Below the pieces are notes generated by a model. That model searched no databases, was not told the origin of the DNA, and was given only the letters and a program-made list of their open reading frames with translations. Positions 11,098 to 23,335 of a stretch of DNA of 64,000 nucleotides are shown here, piece after piece (position 1 is the stretch's first letter; each line of letters starts with the position of its first letter). The translations under genes and the position numbers were made by a program. The DNA lies in assembly GCA_964016875.1 (NCBI GenBank), contig OZ024724.1, positions 52,888,438 to 52,952,437 on the forward strand, in the 5' to 3' direction. The DNA comes from Fallopia convolvulus. Its lineage: Eukaryota; Streptophyta; Magnoliopsida; Caryophyllales; Polygonaceae.

Positions 11098-12175
11098 TAG
11101 ATCGCTTTATATATTCCTTGTTAGGATTATTTATGCTAGTGTGGTTATTATCTTGATTGTTTACGGTCTCGCTCAGAGATCAACGTCGAACGAACTAGTG
11201 AGGGGCGCGGAATAGCCGACATCACTATATAACCCCACTAAGTCGTAAGTGCCTACGCGTTTGAAGTACGACTTTCGGGATCATGATCCCATCCGCTCCG
11301 ATTGCAAGGAGGGATGAGCGCACTCTAGCTAAGTGCTGGGAAACTGAGTTTTTCCCTTGGGTGGATCGGATTATCCGTGTCCCACCACTTTCTCTTATAA
11401 ATCATAAATGAAATCGAACGTCTTTTTATCACTAAATAAGAAAAGTGCCCAATGCACAATTAAGACACCAAAACCGGACCGGTCTCAAATGATCGATCCG
11501 GCTCTCGGTCCGCTCAGGGCGCGAGAGGTTTTTGACTTGTATGAATTAATTAACGTTCCCAACATACTTTCTATTCCAAAGAAGTCTACAATCGAGTAGT
11601 ACTTCTCTTGCTTATCGAGCTATCCCCATTTGGATATGCTCTCGCTCTCTCTTTCGTATTTTTTTAAGCTCCACATAAACAATCCCATCGCAAACACAAC
11701 CCGCTTATCTCTTTCGCCAATGATTTGAAATTACCGAAATACCCTCGGGAAGTTCTATTCCCGCTTGCTTAGTCTCCTAGACTAATTCTTCTTTCCGCAT
11801 GTTTGCCTGGCATTCTATCGCCCCTCGCGAATTATGTCAGATCCAGGGAACCATAGCAAGGCGTAAAGTGAAGCGGAGTGAAGGAAGTTCAAGATCGTTC
11901 AAGATGTACTTATCTCTTCATTTTGGTTTAAATATCACTTTATGTCAAGGACATGGTGGTTTGATGTTTGTTTTCAAGTAACTTTAAAGTGTGAAGACAA
12001 TGTAAGTTATTTTGTAAAGAACCAAGCCTCCCCGGGAGCACCCTTTTCTAAATATGAAATATGTTTATTTCGCATTTTATGTTCTATATCATTCTAAAAG
12101 CCTTGGGTGACTTTGGGCGATAAAATCCGAGGTCACTGGCGGTATTACCCAATGTTGCAAAATAGGGGTGTTACA
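11098..12175 (+). repeat. Right arm of the composite element, ending GGTGTTACA
   Basis: This 1.08-kb non-coding stretch ends with the LTR-type terminus TTACA at the LINE junction. It is not similar to the adjacent Ty3 LTR. I take it as the 3' part of the LTR that begins at 4624, but homology between the arms cannot be shown from one copy. Confidence 0.45.
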
Positions 12176-12604
12176 CACAGGGAGACCCAAATAATTGCCA
12201 AGATCATTAGTGACCTTAATACCACTAACTTCACTAATCTTCCTAGCCACTCCAGGATTAACATTAGGAGACAAAAAATTCTGAGACTTTTGCACGCTGA
12301 CCTTTTGGCCCGAAACCTTGCAAAAACATTCCAAGAAACTCATGATGACCTTGATTTGCTAAACGGAAGCCTCCACAAATAAAAGAATATCATCCGTAAA
12401 GAACAAATGTGAAAGAGACAGACCATCTCGGGTTAACTTTATTGGTTTCTAACTCTCATTTTCAACACGTTCCCGAATCATATGACTAAGCCTTTTCACA
12501 CAAAGCAAGAACATATAAGGCAAGATTGGATCTCCTTGTCGGACCCCTCTAGAAGGCACAAATTGCTTAGAGACCTCTCTGTTCCAAAGAAGTTGCATCC
12601 TAAG
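12176..12604 (-). pseudogene. LINE reverse transcriptase, middle part
   Basis: On the minus strand the fragment runs LLWNREVSKQFVPSRG-VRQGDP, then an FTDD-type catalytic motif (around 12395), then VSGQKVSVQKSQNF and DLGNYLGLPV. These are successive RT blocks of plant L1 LINEs. In-frame stops show decay. It joins 23068 upstream and 4623 downstream of the two LTR insertions. Confidence 0.85.
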
Positions 12605-12893
12605 TGTAATATCCGTATTCGCTTTAGGTTTTGTAAGTCGGAAAACGAGTTCCTCCACTTACAAACATTTAATAATTCATTGAATAATTAGTTTAATTTA
12701 TTATATCTAATCCTGAGTCTATCTAATTAAATCTATTTCTTTTAACCGAAAATCTTGCCATCCAAATCAGTAATTAGAAAATCTATCTAAATCACCCTTG
12801 GATAATTAGCTATCCAAATCTATCCGAATCTATCTTAAGCCAATAGATATACATTCAAATCGGGCTATATGGATTAACAAACCGAACCAAACC

Positions 12894-12903
12894 TATATAT
12901 AAC
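12894..12903 (+). promoter_or_regulatory. TATA box of the Ty3 5' LTR
   Basis: TATATATAAC lies in an AT-rich U3, just upstream of a CT-rich leader beginning near 12910. The same site recurs in the 3' LTR at 20814-20823. Confidence 0.5.
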
Positions 12904-13432
12904 GAAATTCCTCTTGTTCTGGTCTTCCTCCTCGTTCGAGAATCACAACGAATCAATTCGCACGACGCAAACCGAAGCCTTGCTCGACTTCTTTAAACTA
13001 CTCCCTCGTTTGGATTCAAGCAATTCCTGCACTTCCGGAGGCTCGCAAACTCGTCCTTTTCCGACGCTAGTGGGGGAGGCCGACAAGTTCGTCGGAGTTC
13101 GCCGTCGGTGTCGATCGAATGACCACTGGTGAGTTTCCTTCTTTGTTTTTGTCCTTCGATTTAGCTAGTGAGTCGTCGGGGGGTAGAGTTCGGGGCGTCG
13201 GGTCGTTAGCCACGCGCAAATCGCATTGGAGCGGGCCGTCGTCGACGAGGCAGGGGAGGCGACAGGAGATTCTCGCGTCGCTCTCTGTGGACGCCACCGG
13301 TTGCGGGTGGGGGAGTTCAACCAAGACGGATATGCGGTGGAGGGGTCGCTATCGGAAGTACCTTCGATCGAAGAGCGGAGCGGAAAAACGGCGAGTTCGA
13401 GGCGTCGGAGGAGTTACAGAGGGCGGCGGCGT

Positions 13433-13552
13433 CACTCTCCGTCGTCGTCGTCGTCGAGCAGGGTGGTGCGTTCGCTCTCCGTCGTCGTTGCCGTCGAGTA
13501 GGGTGGTGCGTTCACTCTCCGTCGTCGTCGTCGTCAAGCGGGTGGGAACCAG
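13433..13552 (+). repeat. 40-bp minisatellite, three copies, rich in GTC triplets
   Basis: Units start at 13433, 13473 and 13513, each beginning CRCTCTCCGTCGTCG and, in the first two, ending GGTGGTGCGTT. The same array is in the 3' LTR near 21353, so it predates the insertion. Confidence 0.8.
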
Positions 13553-15151
13553 AGGACGGCGGCGGCGAATTGTGGAGGTCGAGTCGCAAGGTTGAAGAAG
13601 GGTGTGGGGCCCACGCGGGGTCAAACCCTTGCTCGGTCAAACCGGATATTGAAGGGGGATGGGCTCGTGGGTTGTGGCCCAAAAACGGAGTGGGAGAATG
13701 GGCCAGGATTGGAGGGGAGACGGGCTGGGCCGAGTCATTTTGCCCCATTTGGGCTGAATTTGGCTTCTCTATTTTCATGTTTAAATTGATTGGGCCGAAT
13801 TAGGTTTTTTTATTTATTTATTTATTGGGCTGGTCCGATTTAATGGAGAAGGGTTTAGAAGATGGGTAAAATTCTTTCCTTAGTATTAATATGGATAGTT
13901 GGGTTGAATTAATTAGAGTGATAAATTTTAAGATAAATTTTACAAGGGGCTAAGTAGCATACTCTAATGTTATCAATTACATTTTTCTTAATAAAAGTTA
14001 GGAATATCGGTTTATATTTAAGTTAATCTTTCCCTTAATAACTCTTTAGGGAATCGTTCCGTTTGAGATCGTAGTTTCGTCTTTCTGAGGATTCTTCATT
14101 CGAGGTAAGTCGTTTTTCGACTTGCTCGGTTCTTTTCTCCCTTGTTAGATTGCGTATCGATATTGTAGGACGGGTTTTGGGAATTAGTCCCGAATACCTT
14201 TTAAATTGTTTTGAACTCCTTATGTGTTGTGTGCGTTAATGATTTTAAATATATTTTATCGGAAATAATTTTGGAACGTTTTCTCTGTGTTGGTACCGTT
14301 TCCGACACGGCCCATTGTAGCTGGTGTTGAGGAAGAGTTGGCTACTTTGACCCGTGTGACTGGGAAAATCGTACCCCTTCAAACAAAAATTATTATCTGT
14401 GTGTTTTTGGGCAAGCGCTCCAGTGGAGGCTTAGCCAGGAGTTCGAAGGGAGATTGGGAAGTGGAGTGGGAGGGCCTGCCTCTGCACTCGGCGCGGTGAT
14501 GAGCGCCTTGGAAGTCGGACCGTGGACAAAGGAAGAAGTGCATTGCTGTGTGATTGTGATTGCGAATGCGTATGTGACTTGTGTGACTGAAATAACTAAA
14601 TTAGGTATTGGCCTTTAGAGTTATGATTGCGGTTGTGGAATTGTTTGCTGACTATAGATAAACGATTTTAAAGCGTGCTACAGTTTCCATATTCTTTCTA
14701 GCTTGGTAGATTAGACGCTGACCCTTCGGGGAACATTTTTCAGTTCCAGGTATGAACCAGGGAGCCGTGCAGGAACCGAGGCAAGATGGCGGGCCGGAGC
14801 GGTAAAGAGCGCGTGTCATAGTGGGATCGGTTTTTATTAGTTATTTATAATAGTTAGGATGTTGATTTTGATATTTGTTAGACGGAGTTGGTATTTTGTT
14901 TCAGCTATTATCTTCGGTTCAGATAGTTCAGTTTCAATAGTCATTGCGACATATTTAACTGTTATGATTTTCGGGGATTCATACATGATAACGTTTTCTA
15001 AGTTTTATCAAATAAAGGTTGGATGTTTTATTATGTTTTCTCGTCGTGCCCGAGTTGTAAGGTCCTACAGTGTAGTTGCCAACCTAATTAATAGTACCTT
15101 GTAAGGTCTATTTCCCAGTAGCGCCTCGACGGAAGTCGGGGTGTTACAAAT

Positions 15152-15164
15152 TGGTATCAGAGCC
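15152..15164 (+). promoter_or_regulatory. Primer binding site for tRNA-Met
   Basis: TGGTATCAGAGCC lies three bases after the end of the 5' LTR. It is the usual tRNA-iMet complement of plant LTR retrotransposons. Confidence 0.9.
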
Positions 15165-15397
15165 AGGTTGACAACAGGGCACATGGAACTGACCAACAAA
15201 GAGTACCTGAGGTCCAACTTAAAACCAAAACCGGTCGTTGTTTTCAAATGTTTTTACTGGGGTAGACATGTTGCATATAGGGGGGTAGGTGACACGTCGC
15301 GACTCCGCCCATCAGCCAAAGGACCTCACGTAGATTAGTAAGAATTACGTTAATAGATAGAATGTTTAAGTTTTGACTGTGGGACTTTCTATTATAG

Positions 15398-18300
15398 ATG
15401 GCCCAACCAACCAGAGCTAGAGCTGCTGTAGCTAACGGAAGAGGCCGCGGTAGAGGCCGAGTAGGAGGTCGTGGCAGGGGTAGAGGAGAGGCCCTTGTAG
15501 CTGCTGAGCCAGAGGTACAACAGGATAACCATCAGGAGGAGGTTGCTGAGAGTCAGGATGTGGCTGCTGCTGTTCATCGAGAGGACAGTGCCTCTGTCGC
15601 TGAAGGAGGTCTCCCAGCAAACGGGGCTCAGGTGGGAGGAGGAGTACCACCAGCAGGATTGGCCCCAGAGGTGATTGCTGCGATTCATCTGTTATTGCAG
15701 ACGTTGATGGGTGCGGGAGCTGCACCGAATCTGAACGCAGCTGCGGGGCAACAAGGAGCTGAGAGGAGGGCACCTGGACTAGATTCTATTTTAGCTGCCC
15801 AGCTGGGAGCAGCGCCAGCTTCTGGAGGACCAGTGATAGCTGATCAGGTGGTCGAACCGAGGAGACAGTATCGTGAGCCTCAGCCTGATAAGTGGCTCGC
15901 AGAGTTTAGGAAGACTGGAGTACCGAACTTTGCTGGAACTCAGGGTTCTGACGTAGAGCAGTGGCTGAGGAGGGTGAAATCTGCATTGGATTCTATTAAG
16001 GCACCGGAGGAGCGGAAGATGTCCTTAGTACAGAGTTTGCTACATGAGAGCGCTTTTGATTGGTGGGAGCTGTGTAGGGATCACCGGACTAAGGTTACTT
16101 TTGAGGAGTTTGAGAGACAGATTCGAGATCAGTATTGTCCTCCGGTTGTGAGGGCGGCTCGGGAGGCTGCTTTTCGGGATGCTGGACCCGAAAATATCAC
16201 AGTATCTGAGACTATTCTGAAGTTTCAGCAGGAGTTGGCAGCGGTGCCAAATGCTGCCCCGACTGAGGAGTTGAAGATTGCGACCTTTCTGAAAAGGTTG
16301 CAACCGCATCTACGTGCTTATGTGTCTGGTCTCCGACTTACGACATTGGCAGACGTTCAGCAGTCTGCTTTGGCTTATGCTATGGCCACGACCCGACAGA
16401 GTCAGCTGGAGGTGCATACCACGGGAAGCAAGAGGCAGAAGTTGTCTGCCCCGGCGGAATCTAGGAGAGATAGTCGTCCCGGCTCTTCTCAGCCGCAACG
16501 ATCAGGGTTTCAGCCACAGGGTCGTCAGGATCATCGTCGTCAGAATCAGTCCACTGGAGGGCAGAGAGAGTGCTTCAACTGTGGAAGTACTTCTCATTTG
16601 AGGAGTCAGTGTCCGAAGCCAGTCAGGAGTTGCTTCAGTTGTGGAAAGCCTGGACATTTGCAGCAGTATTGTACTGTGGGGGCACCTTCACAGGGATCTT
16701 CACCGGGAACGGTGAATCAGATGCCTCGTCGTCAGCCTCAGCAGTTTCAGCAGGCACCGAGCCAGGGCAGAGGACGCGGCGCAGGAGTTAGCAACACCGG
16801 GGGCAATCAGCCCCCAGTGTTTGAGATGAGGAGGGCGGATGCCCTACACGCGCCGACTGCTACAGGTACGATTTGGATTCAGTCTAGACCTGTTCACATA
16901 CTGTTTGATACGGGTGCTACCCATTCTTTTATGTCTTCTGCTTGCGTGGCTAGACTAGGACTGACTTGCACTGAGGGGGTATCTTTTGTTGTGGGACTGC
17001 CTGACAGTAGTAAAGTAAGAGGGAATAAGGAGATTTTACACTGCCCTATTAGAATAGGGAATAGAGATTGGTATGCAGATTTTATAGTAATGCAGTTGTC
17101 GCCGGATGATGACGTGATTCTGGGGATGGACTGGATGAGGCGTTATCGAGCGGTTTTGGATACACACAGAGGTACGGTTACAGTAACCGCAGATGATGGG
17201 ACCAGACATGTGTGTCAGGAGGTAGAGCAGGAGGGGCCCGGATCGGTGATTAGTATGGTGAAGGCCGCCAAGTTGCTCAATGACGGATGTGTAGGATATT
17301 GGTGTTATGTTCTTCAGGGGGACAAGGCGGAACCGCACATCCAGGACATACCAGTAGTGTGCGAGTTTGACGACGTTTTTCCTGACGAACTCCCAGGATT
17401 ACCTCCTTAGAGAGAGGTGGATTTTGGGATTGAGTTGGAGCCGGGAACGAGGCCGATTTCGAGAGCCCCATATCGTATGGCCCCGATGGAGATGCAGGAT
17501 CTGAAGGCACAGATGGAGGAGCTGTTGGAGAAGGGTTACGTACGACCGAGTGCGTCGCCATGGGGAGCTCCAATTCTGTTTGTGAAGAAGAAGGATGGTT
17601 CTCTCCGACTGTGTATCGATTATCGGGAGTTGCATCGAGTTACCATCAAGAACAAGTATCCGCTGCCACGTATTGATGATTTGCTGGATCAGTTGCAGGG
17701 GGCTACTGTGTTCTCTAAAGTGGATTTGAGGTCAGGTTATCACCAGCTGAGGATTCGGGAGGAAGATATACCTAAGACGGGTTTCTGAACGAGATATGGA
17801 CATTATGAGTTTGTAGTGATGCCGTTCGGACTGACGAATGCACCCGCTGTATTTATGGAATTGATGAACCGGGTGTTTATAGACTACTTGGACAGATTTG
17901 TAGTAGTGTTCATCGACGATATTCTGATCTACTCTCGGAGTAAGGAGGAGCACACCGAGCATCTTAGGCTGGTGTTGGGAGTATTGAGACAGCATCGATT
18001 GTTTGCTAAGCTGTCCAAGTGTGAGTTCTGGTTGCCTGAAGTTACCTTTCTAGGGCATGTCGTATCTGCTCAGGGAGTTATGGTAGATCCTGCAAAGATT
18101 GAAGTTGTAAAGGCATGGGAACCTCCGAAGAATGTGAAGGAGGAGCGGAGTTTTCTAGGATTGGCAGGGTATTACAGGAGGTTTGTGGAAGGGTTTTCTC
18201 GGATAGCCCAACCACTTACCAACTTGCTTAAGAAGACGACTCGTTTCGAGTGGAACGAAACTTGCCAGCGGAGTTTTGATGAGCTGAAGAGAAGGTTAAC

Positions 18301-20386
18301 TTCGGCTCCTATACTTGCTCTTCCTCAGAGGAATGAGGATTTTGTGATTTACAGTGACGCCTCCAAGATAGGCCTGGGCTGTGTACTGATGCAGAGGGAC
18401 AGAGTGATTGCTTATGCTTCTAGACAGTTGAAGCCGAACGAGCAGAATTATCCTACTCATGATTTGGAGTTAGCAGCTGTGGTACACGCTCTGAAAATTT
18501 GGCGTCGTTACTTGTACGGGAGTACCTGCAAAGTGATGACAGATCATAAGAGCCTCAAGTACTTCTTCACTCAGAGGGAGTTGAATATGCGATAGAGGAG
18601 ATGGCTTGAGTTACTGAAGGATTACGACCTTGAGATCCTTTACCATCCAAGGAAAGAGAATGTGGTCGCTGATGCCCTTAGCAGAAAGACGCCTTAGGAG
18701 AGTATGTTGGCTCATCTGACAGCTCAGCCAGAATTACAGAGGGAGTTGATGAGGTACGGAATCGAAGTGCAGATTCAGCGTTATCAAGGTAGTCTGAAAA
18801 CCCTAGAATGTCGGCCATCTTTACTTGAGGAAGTAAGATAGGAGCAAGAAGATTGCCCGATGATTCAGGATTTGAGGCAGAGATTGAGCCGTGGAGAGGC
18901 ACCCGACTTTGCAGAGAGAGCAGATGGTATTTTGTGTTTACATGGTCGGATTTGTGTGCCTCGAGATGCAGAGTTGAGGCAGAAGATTTTGCAAGAGGCT
19001 CATGCTACACCTTACTCAATCCACCCCGGGGCGAGTAAGATGTACAAGGATTTGCGACAGTTTTATTGGTGGGATGGCATGAAGCCGGATGTAGCGAGAT
19101 TCGTCGCTAAATGTCAAGTCTGCCAGCAGGTGAAGATCGAGCATCAGAGACCTGGAGGAATGCTTCAGTCACTTCCTATTCCAGAATGGAAATGGGAGGA
19201 CATCTCCATGGATTTTGTCACCGGTTTGAGACTCAGCAGAGGCCATGATGCCATCTGGGTGGTGGTGGATAGGCTGACGAAGACTGCTCGCTTTTTGCCT
19301 ATCAGGGAGACATGGCAAGTGAGCAAATTAGTGGAGGTGTTCATTAATCAGATAGTTAGGCTGCACGGAGTGCCTAAGACGATTGTGTCGGACCGAGATG
19401 GGCGTTTCACTTCCAGATATTGGCAGCAAGTGCACGAGGCATTGGGGACGAGATTACACTTCACGACTGCTTACCATCCGCAGTCAGACGGTCAGACAGA
19501 GAGGACGATTCAGACGCTAGAGGACATGCTGAGGTCTTGCGTTTTAGACTGGGGAGGTCAGTGGTCAGATCACTTGGCTTTGGTAGAGTTTGCCTATAAT
19601 AACAGCTGGCATTAGTCGATTCAGATGGCTCCGTATGAGGCTTTATATGGTCGGAAGTGTAGGACACCGCTGTGTTGGGATGATCCCTCGGATGTAGTAG
19701 GAGAGAGGCCACAGATGATTGAGGAGACGATCGGGAAAGTGGCCTTAATCAGAGAGAGAATGTTAGTTGCTTAGAGTCGCCAGAAGTCCTATGCAGACAA
19801 GAGGCGTAGACCGTTGGAGTTTGAGGTCGGATCCCATGTTTGGTTGAGAGTATCGCCTACCCGTGGGGTAAGAAGATTCGGGGTGAAGGGGAAGCTGAGT
19901 CCCCGATATATCGGTCCGTTCGAGATTCTGGAGAGAGTAGGCGAGGTGGCTTACAGACTAGCGTTGCCGCCTGCTTTGGAGGGAGTGCACCCTGTATTCC
20001 ATGTTTCCCAGCTGAGACAGTATGTCCCAGATCCTAGTCACAGACTGAATTATGAGGATTTGGTGGTAGAATCAGATCACACTTTCCGGGAACAACCGCT
20101 GAAGATTTTAGATCGACGAATGAAGAAGCTGCAGAACAAGGAGATTCCTCTGGTGTTGATTCAGTGGTCTCGACGGGGAGTCGAGAAGGCCACTTGGGAG
20201 ACAGAGTCTAGGATGAGGGAGAGTTACCCAGAGATCTACCCGGGTTTAGTAGAGGCGTTTGAGGGGAAGGTTAGTACTAAGTGTGTTGTTTTCAAATTCG
20301 ATGTTTACTTCGTGATTTTTGGTTGCTTGATCTGTTTGTTTGACTGTTTAATTTTTATTGACGTGTTGTATGTTTTGGATGGCTAA
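15398..20386 (+). pseudogene. Ty3/gypsy gag-pol polyprotein with seven in-frame stops
   Basis: From ATG at 15398 a single frame runs to 20386 (about 1660 codons) with no frameshift. Domains in order: gag; two CCHC knuckles (about residues 391-428); protease with DTGAT (about 503); RT with a DDILIYS motif (about 840); RNase H with YSDASK (about 985); integrase with H2C2 zinc site (about 1200-1248) and D-D-E core (about 1270, 1330 and 1366); and a C-terminal chromodomain (about 1568-1620). Stops are TAG at 17408, TGA at 17786 and TAG at 18593, 18695, 18839, 19613 and 19772. Comparison with family motifs suggests most replace CAG or CGA. The protein products are therefore truncated; the protein machinery would have to come from another copy. 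Confidence 0.92.
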
Positions 20387-20419
20387 TACTGGTTATGATT
20401 ATCGCTATCAATCGATTCT

Positions 20420-20524
20420 GGTTCGAGGACGAACCTCTCTAAGGGGGAGAGGTTTGTGAGAACCTCGAATATCTTTTCCTTCGTGTAAAAGTTTCGGGAC
20501 GAAACTTTCTTAAGGGGGGTAGTA
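20420..20524 (+). promoter_or_regulatory. Twin hairpin plus polypurine-tract modules
   Basis: Unit one is hairpin GGTTCGAGGACGAACC (20420-20435) with AAGGGGGAGAGG (20441-20452). Unit two is hairpin GTTTCGGGACGAAAC (20491-20505) with AAGGGGGGTAGTA (20512-20524), which touches the 3' LTR. Only the second is at the right place to prime plus-strand synthesis. Confidence 0.65.
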
Positions 20525-23067
20525 TGTAATATCCGTATTCGCTTTAGGTTTTGTAAGTCGGAAAACGAGTTCCTCCGCTTACAAACATTTAATAATTCGT
20601 TGAATAATTAGTTTAATCTATTATATCTAATCCTGAGTCTATCTAATTAAATCTATTTCTTTTAACCGAAAATCTTGCCATCCAAATCAGTAATTAGAAA
20701 ATCTATCTAAATCACCCTTGGATAATTAGCTATCTAAATCTATCCGAATCTATCTTAAGCCAATAGATATACATTCAAATCGGGCTATATGGATTAACAA
20801 ACCGAACCAAACCTATATATAACGAAATTCCTCTTGTTCTGGTCTTCCTCCTCGTTCGAGAATCACAACGAATCAATTCGCACGACGCAAACCGAAGCCT
20901 TGCTCGACTTCTTTAAACTACTCCCTCGTTTGGATTCAAGCAATTCCTGCACTTCCGGAGGCTCGCCAACTCGTCCTTTTCCGACGCTAGTAGGGGAGGC
21001 CGACAAGTTCGTCGGAGTTCGCCGTCGGTGTCGATCGAACGACCACTGGTGAGTTTCCTTCTCTGTTTTTGTCCTTCGATTTAGCTAGTGAGTCGTCGGG
21101 GGGTAGAGTTCGGGGCGTCGGGTCGTTAGCCACGTGCAAATCGCATCGGAGCGGGCCGTCGTCGACGAGGCAGGGGAGGCGGCAGGAGATTCTCGCGTCG
21201 CTCTCTGTGGACGCCACCGGTTGCGGGTGGGGGAGTTCAACCAAGACGGAGATGCGGTGGAGGGGTCGCTATCGGAAGTACCTTCGATCGAAGAGCGGAG
21301 CGGAAAAACGGCGAGTTCGAGGCGTCGGAGGAGTTACAGAGGGCGGCGGCGTCACTCTCCGTCGTCGTGGTCGTCGAGCAAGGTGGTGCGTTCGCTCTCC
21401 GTCGTCGTTGCCGTCGAGTAGGGTGGTGCGTTCACTCTCCGTCGTCGTCGTCGTCAAGCGGGTGGGAACCAGAGGACGGCGGCGGCGAATTGTGGAGGTC
21501 GAGTCGCAAGGTTGAAGAAGGGTGTGGGGCCCACGCGGGGTCAAACCCTTGCTCGGTCAAACCGGATATTGAAGGGGGATGGGCTCGTGGGTTGTGGCCC
21601 AAAAACGGAGTGGGAGAATGGGCCAGGATTGGAGGGGAGACGGGCTGGGCCGAGTCATTTGCCCCATTTGGGCTGAATTTGGCTTCTCTATTTTCATGTT
21701 TAAATTGATTGGGCCGAATCAGGTTGTTGTTTTTTATTTATTTATTGGGCTCGTCCGATTTCATGGAGAAGGGTTTAGAAGTGGGTAAAATTGTTTCCTT
21801 AGTATTAATATGGATAGTTGGATTGAATTAATTAGAGTGATAAATTTTAAGATAAATTTTACAAGGGGCTAAGTAGCATACTCTAATGTTATCAATTACA
21901 TTTTTCTTAATAAAAGTTAGGAATATCGGTTTATATTTAAGTTAATCTTTCCCTTAATAACTCTTTAGGGAATCGTTCCGTTTGAGATCGTAGTTTCGTT
22001 TTTCCGAGGATTCTTCATTCGAGGTAAGTCGTTTTTCGACTTGCTCGGTTCTTTTCTCCCTTGTTAGATTGCGTATCGATATTGTAGGACGGGTTTTGGG
22101 AATTAGTCCCGAATACCTTTTAAATTGTTTTGAACTCCTTATGTGTTGTGTGCGTTAATGATTTTAAATATATTTTATCGGAAATTATTTTGGAACGTTT
22201 TCTCTGTGTTGGTACCGTTTCCGACACGACCCATTGTAGCTGGTGTTGAGGAAGAGTTGGCTACTTTGACCCGTGTGACTGGGAAAATCGTACCCCTTCA
22301 AACGAAAATTATTATCTGTGTGTTTTTGGGCAAGCGCTCCAGTGGAGGCTTAGCCAGGAGTTCGAAGGGAGATTGGGAAGTGGAGTGGGAGGGCCTGCCT
22401 CTGCACTCGGCGCGGTGATGAGCGCCTTGGAAGTCGGACCGTGGACAAAGGAAGAAGTGCATTGCTGTGTGATTGTGATTGTGAATGCGTATGTGACTTG
22501 TGTGACTGAAATAACTAAATTAGGTATTGGCCTTTAGAGTTATGATTGCGGTTGTGGAATTGTTTGCTGACTATAGATAAACGATTTTAAAGCATGCTAC
22601 AGTTTCCATATTCTTTCTAGCTTGGTAGATTAGACGCTGACCCTTCGGGGAACATTTTTCAGTTCCAGGTATGAACCAGGGAGCCGTGCAGGAACCGAGG
22701 CAAGATGGCGGGCCGGAGCGGTAAAGAGCGCGTGTCATAGTGGGATCGGTTTTTATTAGTTATTTATAATAGTTAGGATGTTGATTTTGATATTTGTTAG
22801 ACGGAGTTGGTATTTTGTTTCAGCTATTATCTTCGGTTCAGATAGTTCAGTTTCAATAGTCATTGCGACATATTTAACTGTTATGATTTTCGGGGATTCA
22901 TACATGATAACGTTTTCTAAGTTTTATCAAATAAAGGTTGGATGTTTTATTATGTTTCCTCGTCGTGCCCGAGTTGTAAGGTCCTACAGTGTAGTTGCCA
23001 ACCTAATTAATAGTACCTTGTAAGGTCTATTTCCCAGTAGCGCCTCGACGGAAGTCGGGGTGTTACA
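20525..23067 (+). repeat. 3' LTR of the Ty3 chromovirus
   Basis: A direct repeat of 12605-15148 with scattered substitutions and a few 1-2 bp indels (for example around 21660 and 21720). It ends GTGTTACA at the LINE junction. Confidence 0.92.
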
Positions 23068-23335
23068 CTAGGAGAGGTAACACACGAGTTAATCCAATTC
23101 ACCCATTGATCCCGAAAATCCGCGAATATAAGAGTATCCTCAATGAAGTCCCAACGAAGTCTATCATAAGCTTTTTCGAGGTCCAACTTCAAAACCATCC
23201 AACCTTTCCTGCCCTTCTTTCTTCTCATAGAGTGAACCACCTCCTGAGCGACGACAATATTGTCTGTAATCAAACGACCCGACAAAAAGCTCCCCTGAGT
23301 AGGGCCAATAATTTTAAGAAGGGGTTGTACGGAGA
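23068..23335 (-). pseudogene. LINE reverse transcriptase, N-terminal part (5' end of the truncated LINE)
   Basis: From 23335 leftwards the frame reads PLLKIIGPTQGSFLSGRLI, then DNIVVAQEVVHSM, then LKLDLEKAYDRLRWDFIED. These are RT blocks of plant L1 LINEs (the D in LDLEKAYD is catalytic). The LINE begins here: upstream sequence is the 19-bp target duplication. The next RT block is at 12604. Confidence 0.88.

Larger units (their letters stand above)
4624..12175 (+). mobile_element. Composite LTR-element insertion inside the LINE
   Basis: It starts TGTAATATCCGCG and ends GGTGTTACA. The flanking pentamers CACGG (4619-4623) and CACAG (12176-12180) match at 4 of 5 positions. Removing the insert restores the LINE reading frame exactly (LGLPV followed by HRAPST). 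Inside it are a left arm (4624-6816), a truncated Ty3 pol with its 3' LTR (6817-11097) and a right arm (11098-12175). The simplest reading is a solo LTR or damaged element of one family that was itself hit by a Ty3 element which later lost its left part. Confidence 0.65.
12605..15148 (+). repeat. 5' LTR of the Ty3 chromovirus
   Basis: It starts TGTAATATCCGTATTCGC and ends GTGTTACA. It carries a TATA box at 12894, a GC-rich leader, a (GTC)n minisatellite near 13433-13552 and a possible donor TG/GTGAGT near 13129. Confidence 0.92.
12605..23067 (+). mobile_element. Full-length Ty3/gypsy chromovirus, non-autonomous by point mutation
   Basis: The element is 10.46 kb, with LTRs of 2544 and 2543 bp, a PBS for initiator tRNA-Met, one gag-pol frame and a polypurine tract. 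Flanks CTAAG (12600-12604) and CTAGG (23068-23072) are a near-perfect target duplication, and the LINE is colinear across the insertion. By eye the two LTRs differ at about 30 positions, on the order of 1.2 percent, so insertion was fairly recent. The C-terminal chromodomain places it in the chromoviruses; the Tekay/Del clade is the most likely. Confidence 0.92.
2723..23335 (-). mobile_element. 5'-truncated L1-type LINE split into three by LTR-element insertions
   Basis: Three minus-strand blocks (23335-23068, 12604-12176, 4623-2723) together make one colinear LINE of about 2.6 kb: reverse transcriptase N-terminal part, catalytic middle, then RT C-terminus, zf-RVT and RNase H. The outer flanks carry a perfect 19-bp target duplication (GTTCATAATATTTCTTCTT at 2704-2722 and 23336-23354). 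The 3' end shows a short A-run (CCAAAAAAG on the minus strand). The endonuclease and ORF1 regions are absent, the usual 5' truncation of LINEs. Confidence 0.85.

Noticed and set aside
13119..13595. 158-codon Arg/Ser/Val-rich ORF
   Set aside because: It comes from the GTC-repeat minisatellite and is repeated in the other LTR (21069-21515) because both are LTR sequence; it has no protein features.
14287..14499. 70-codon ORF in the Ty3 LTR, repeated at 22143
   Set aside because: Present in both LTRs as expected for non-coding LTR DNA; the frame is not kept in the related LTR at 10260.
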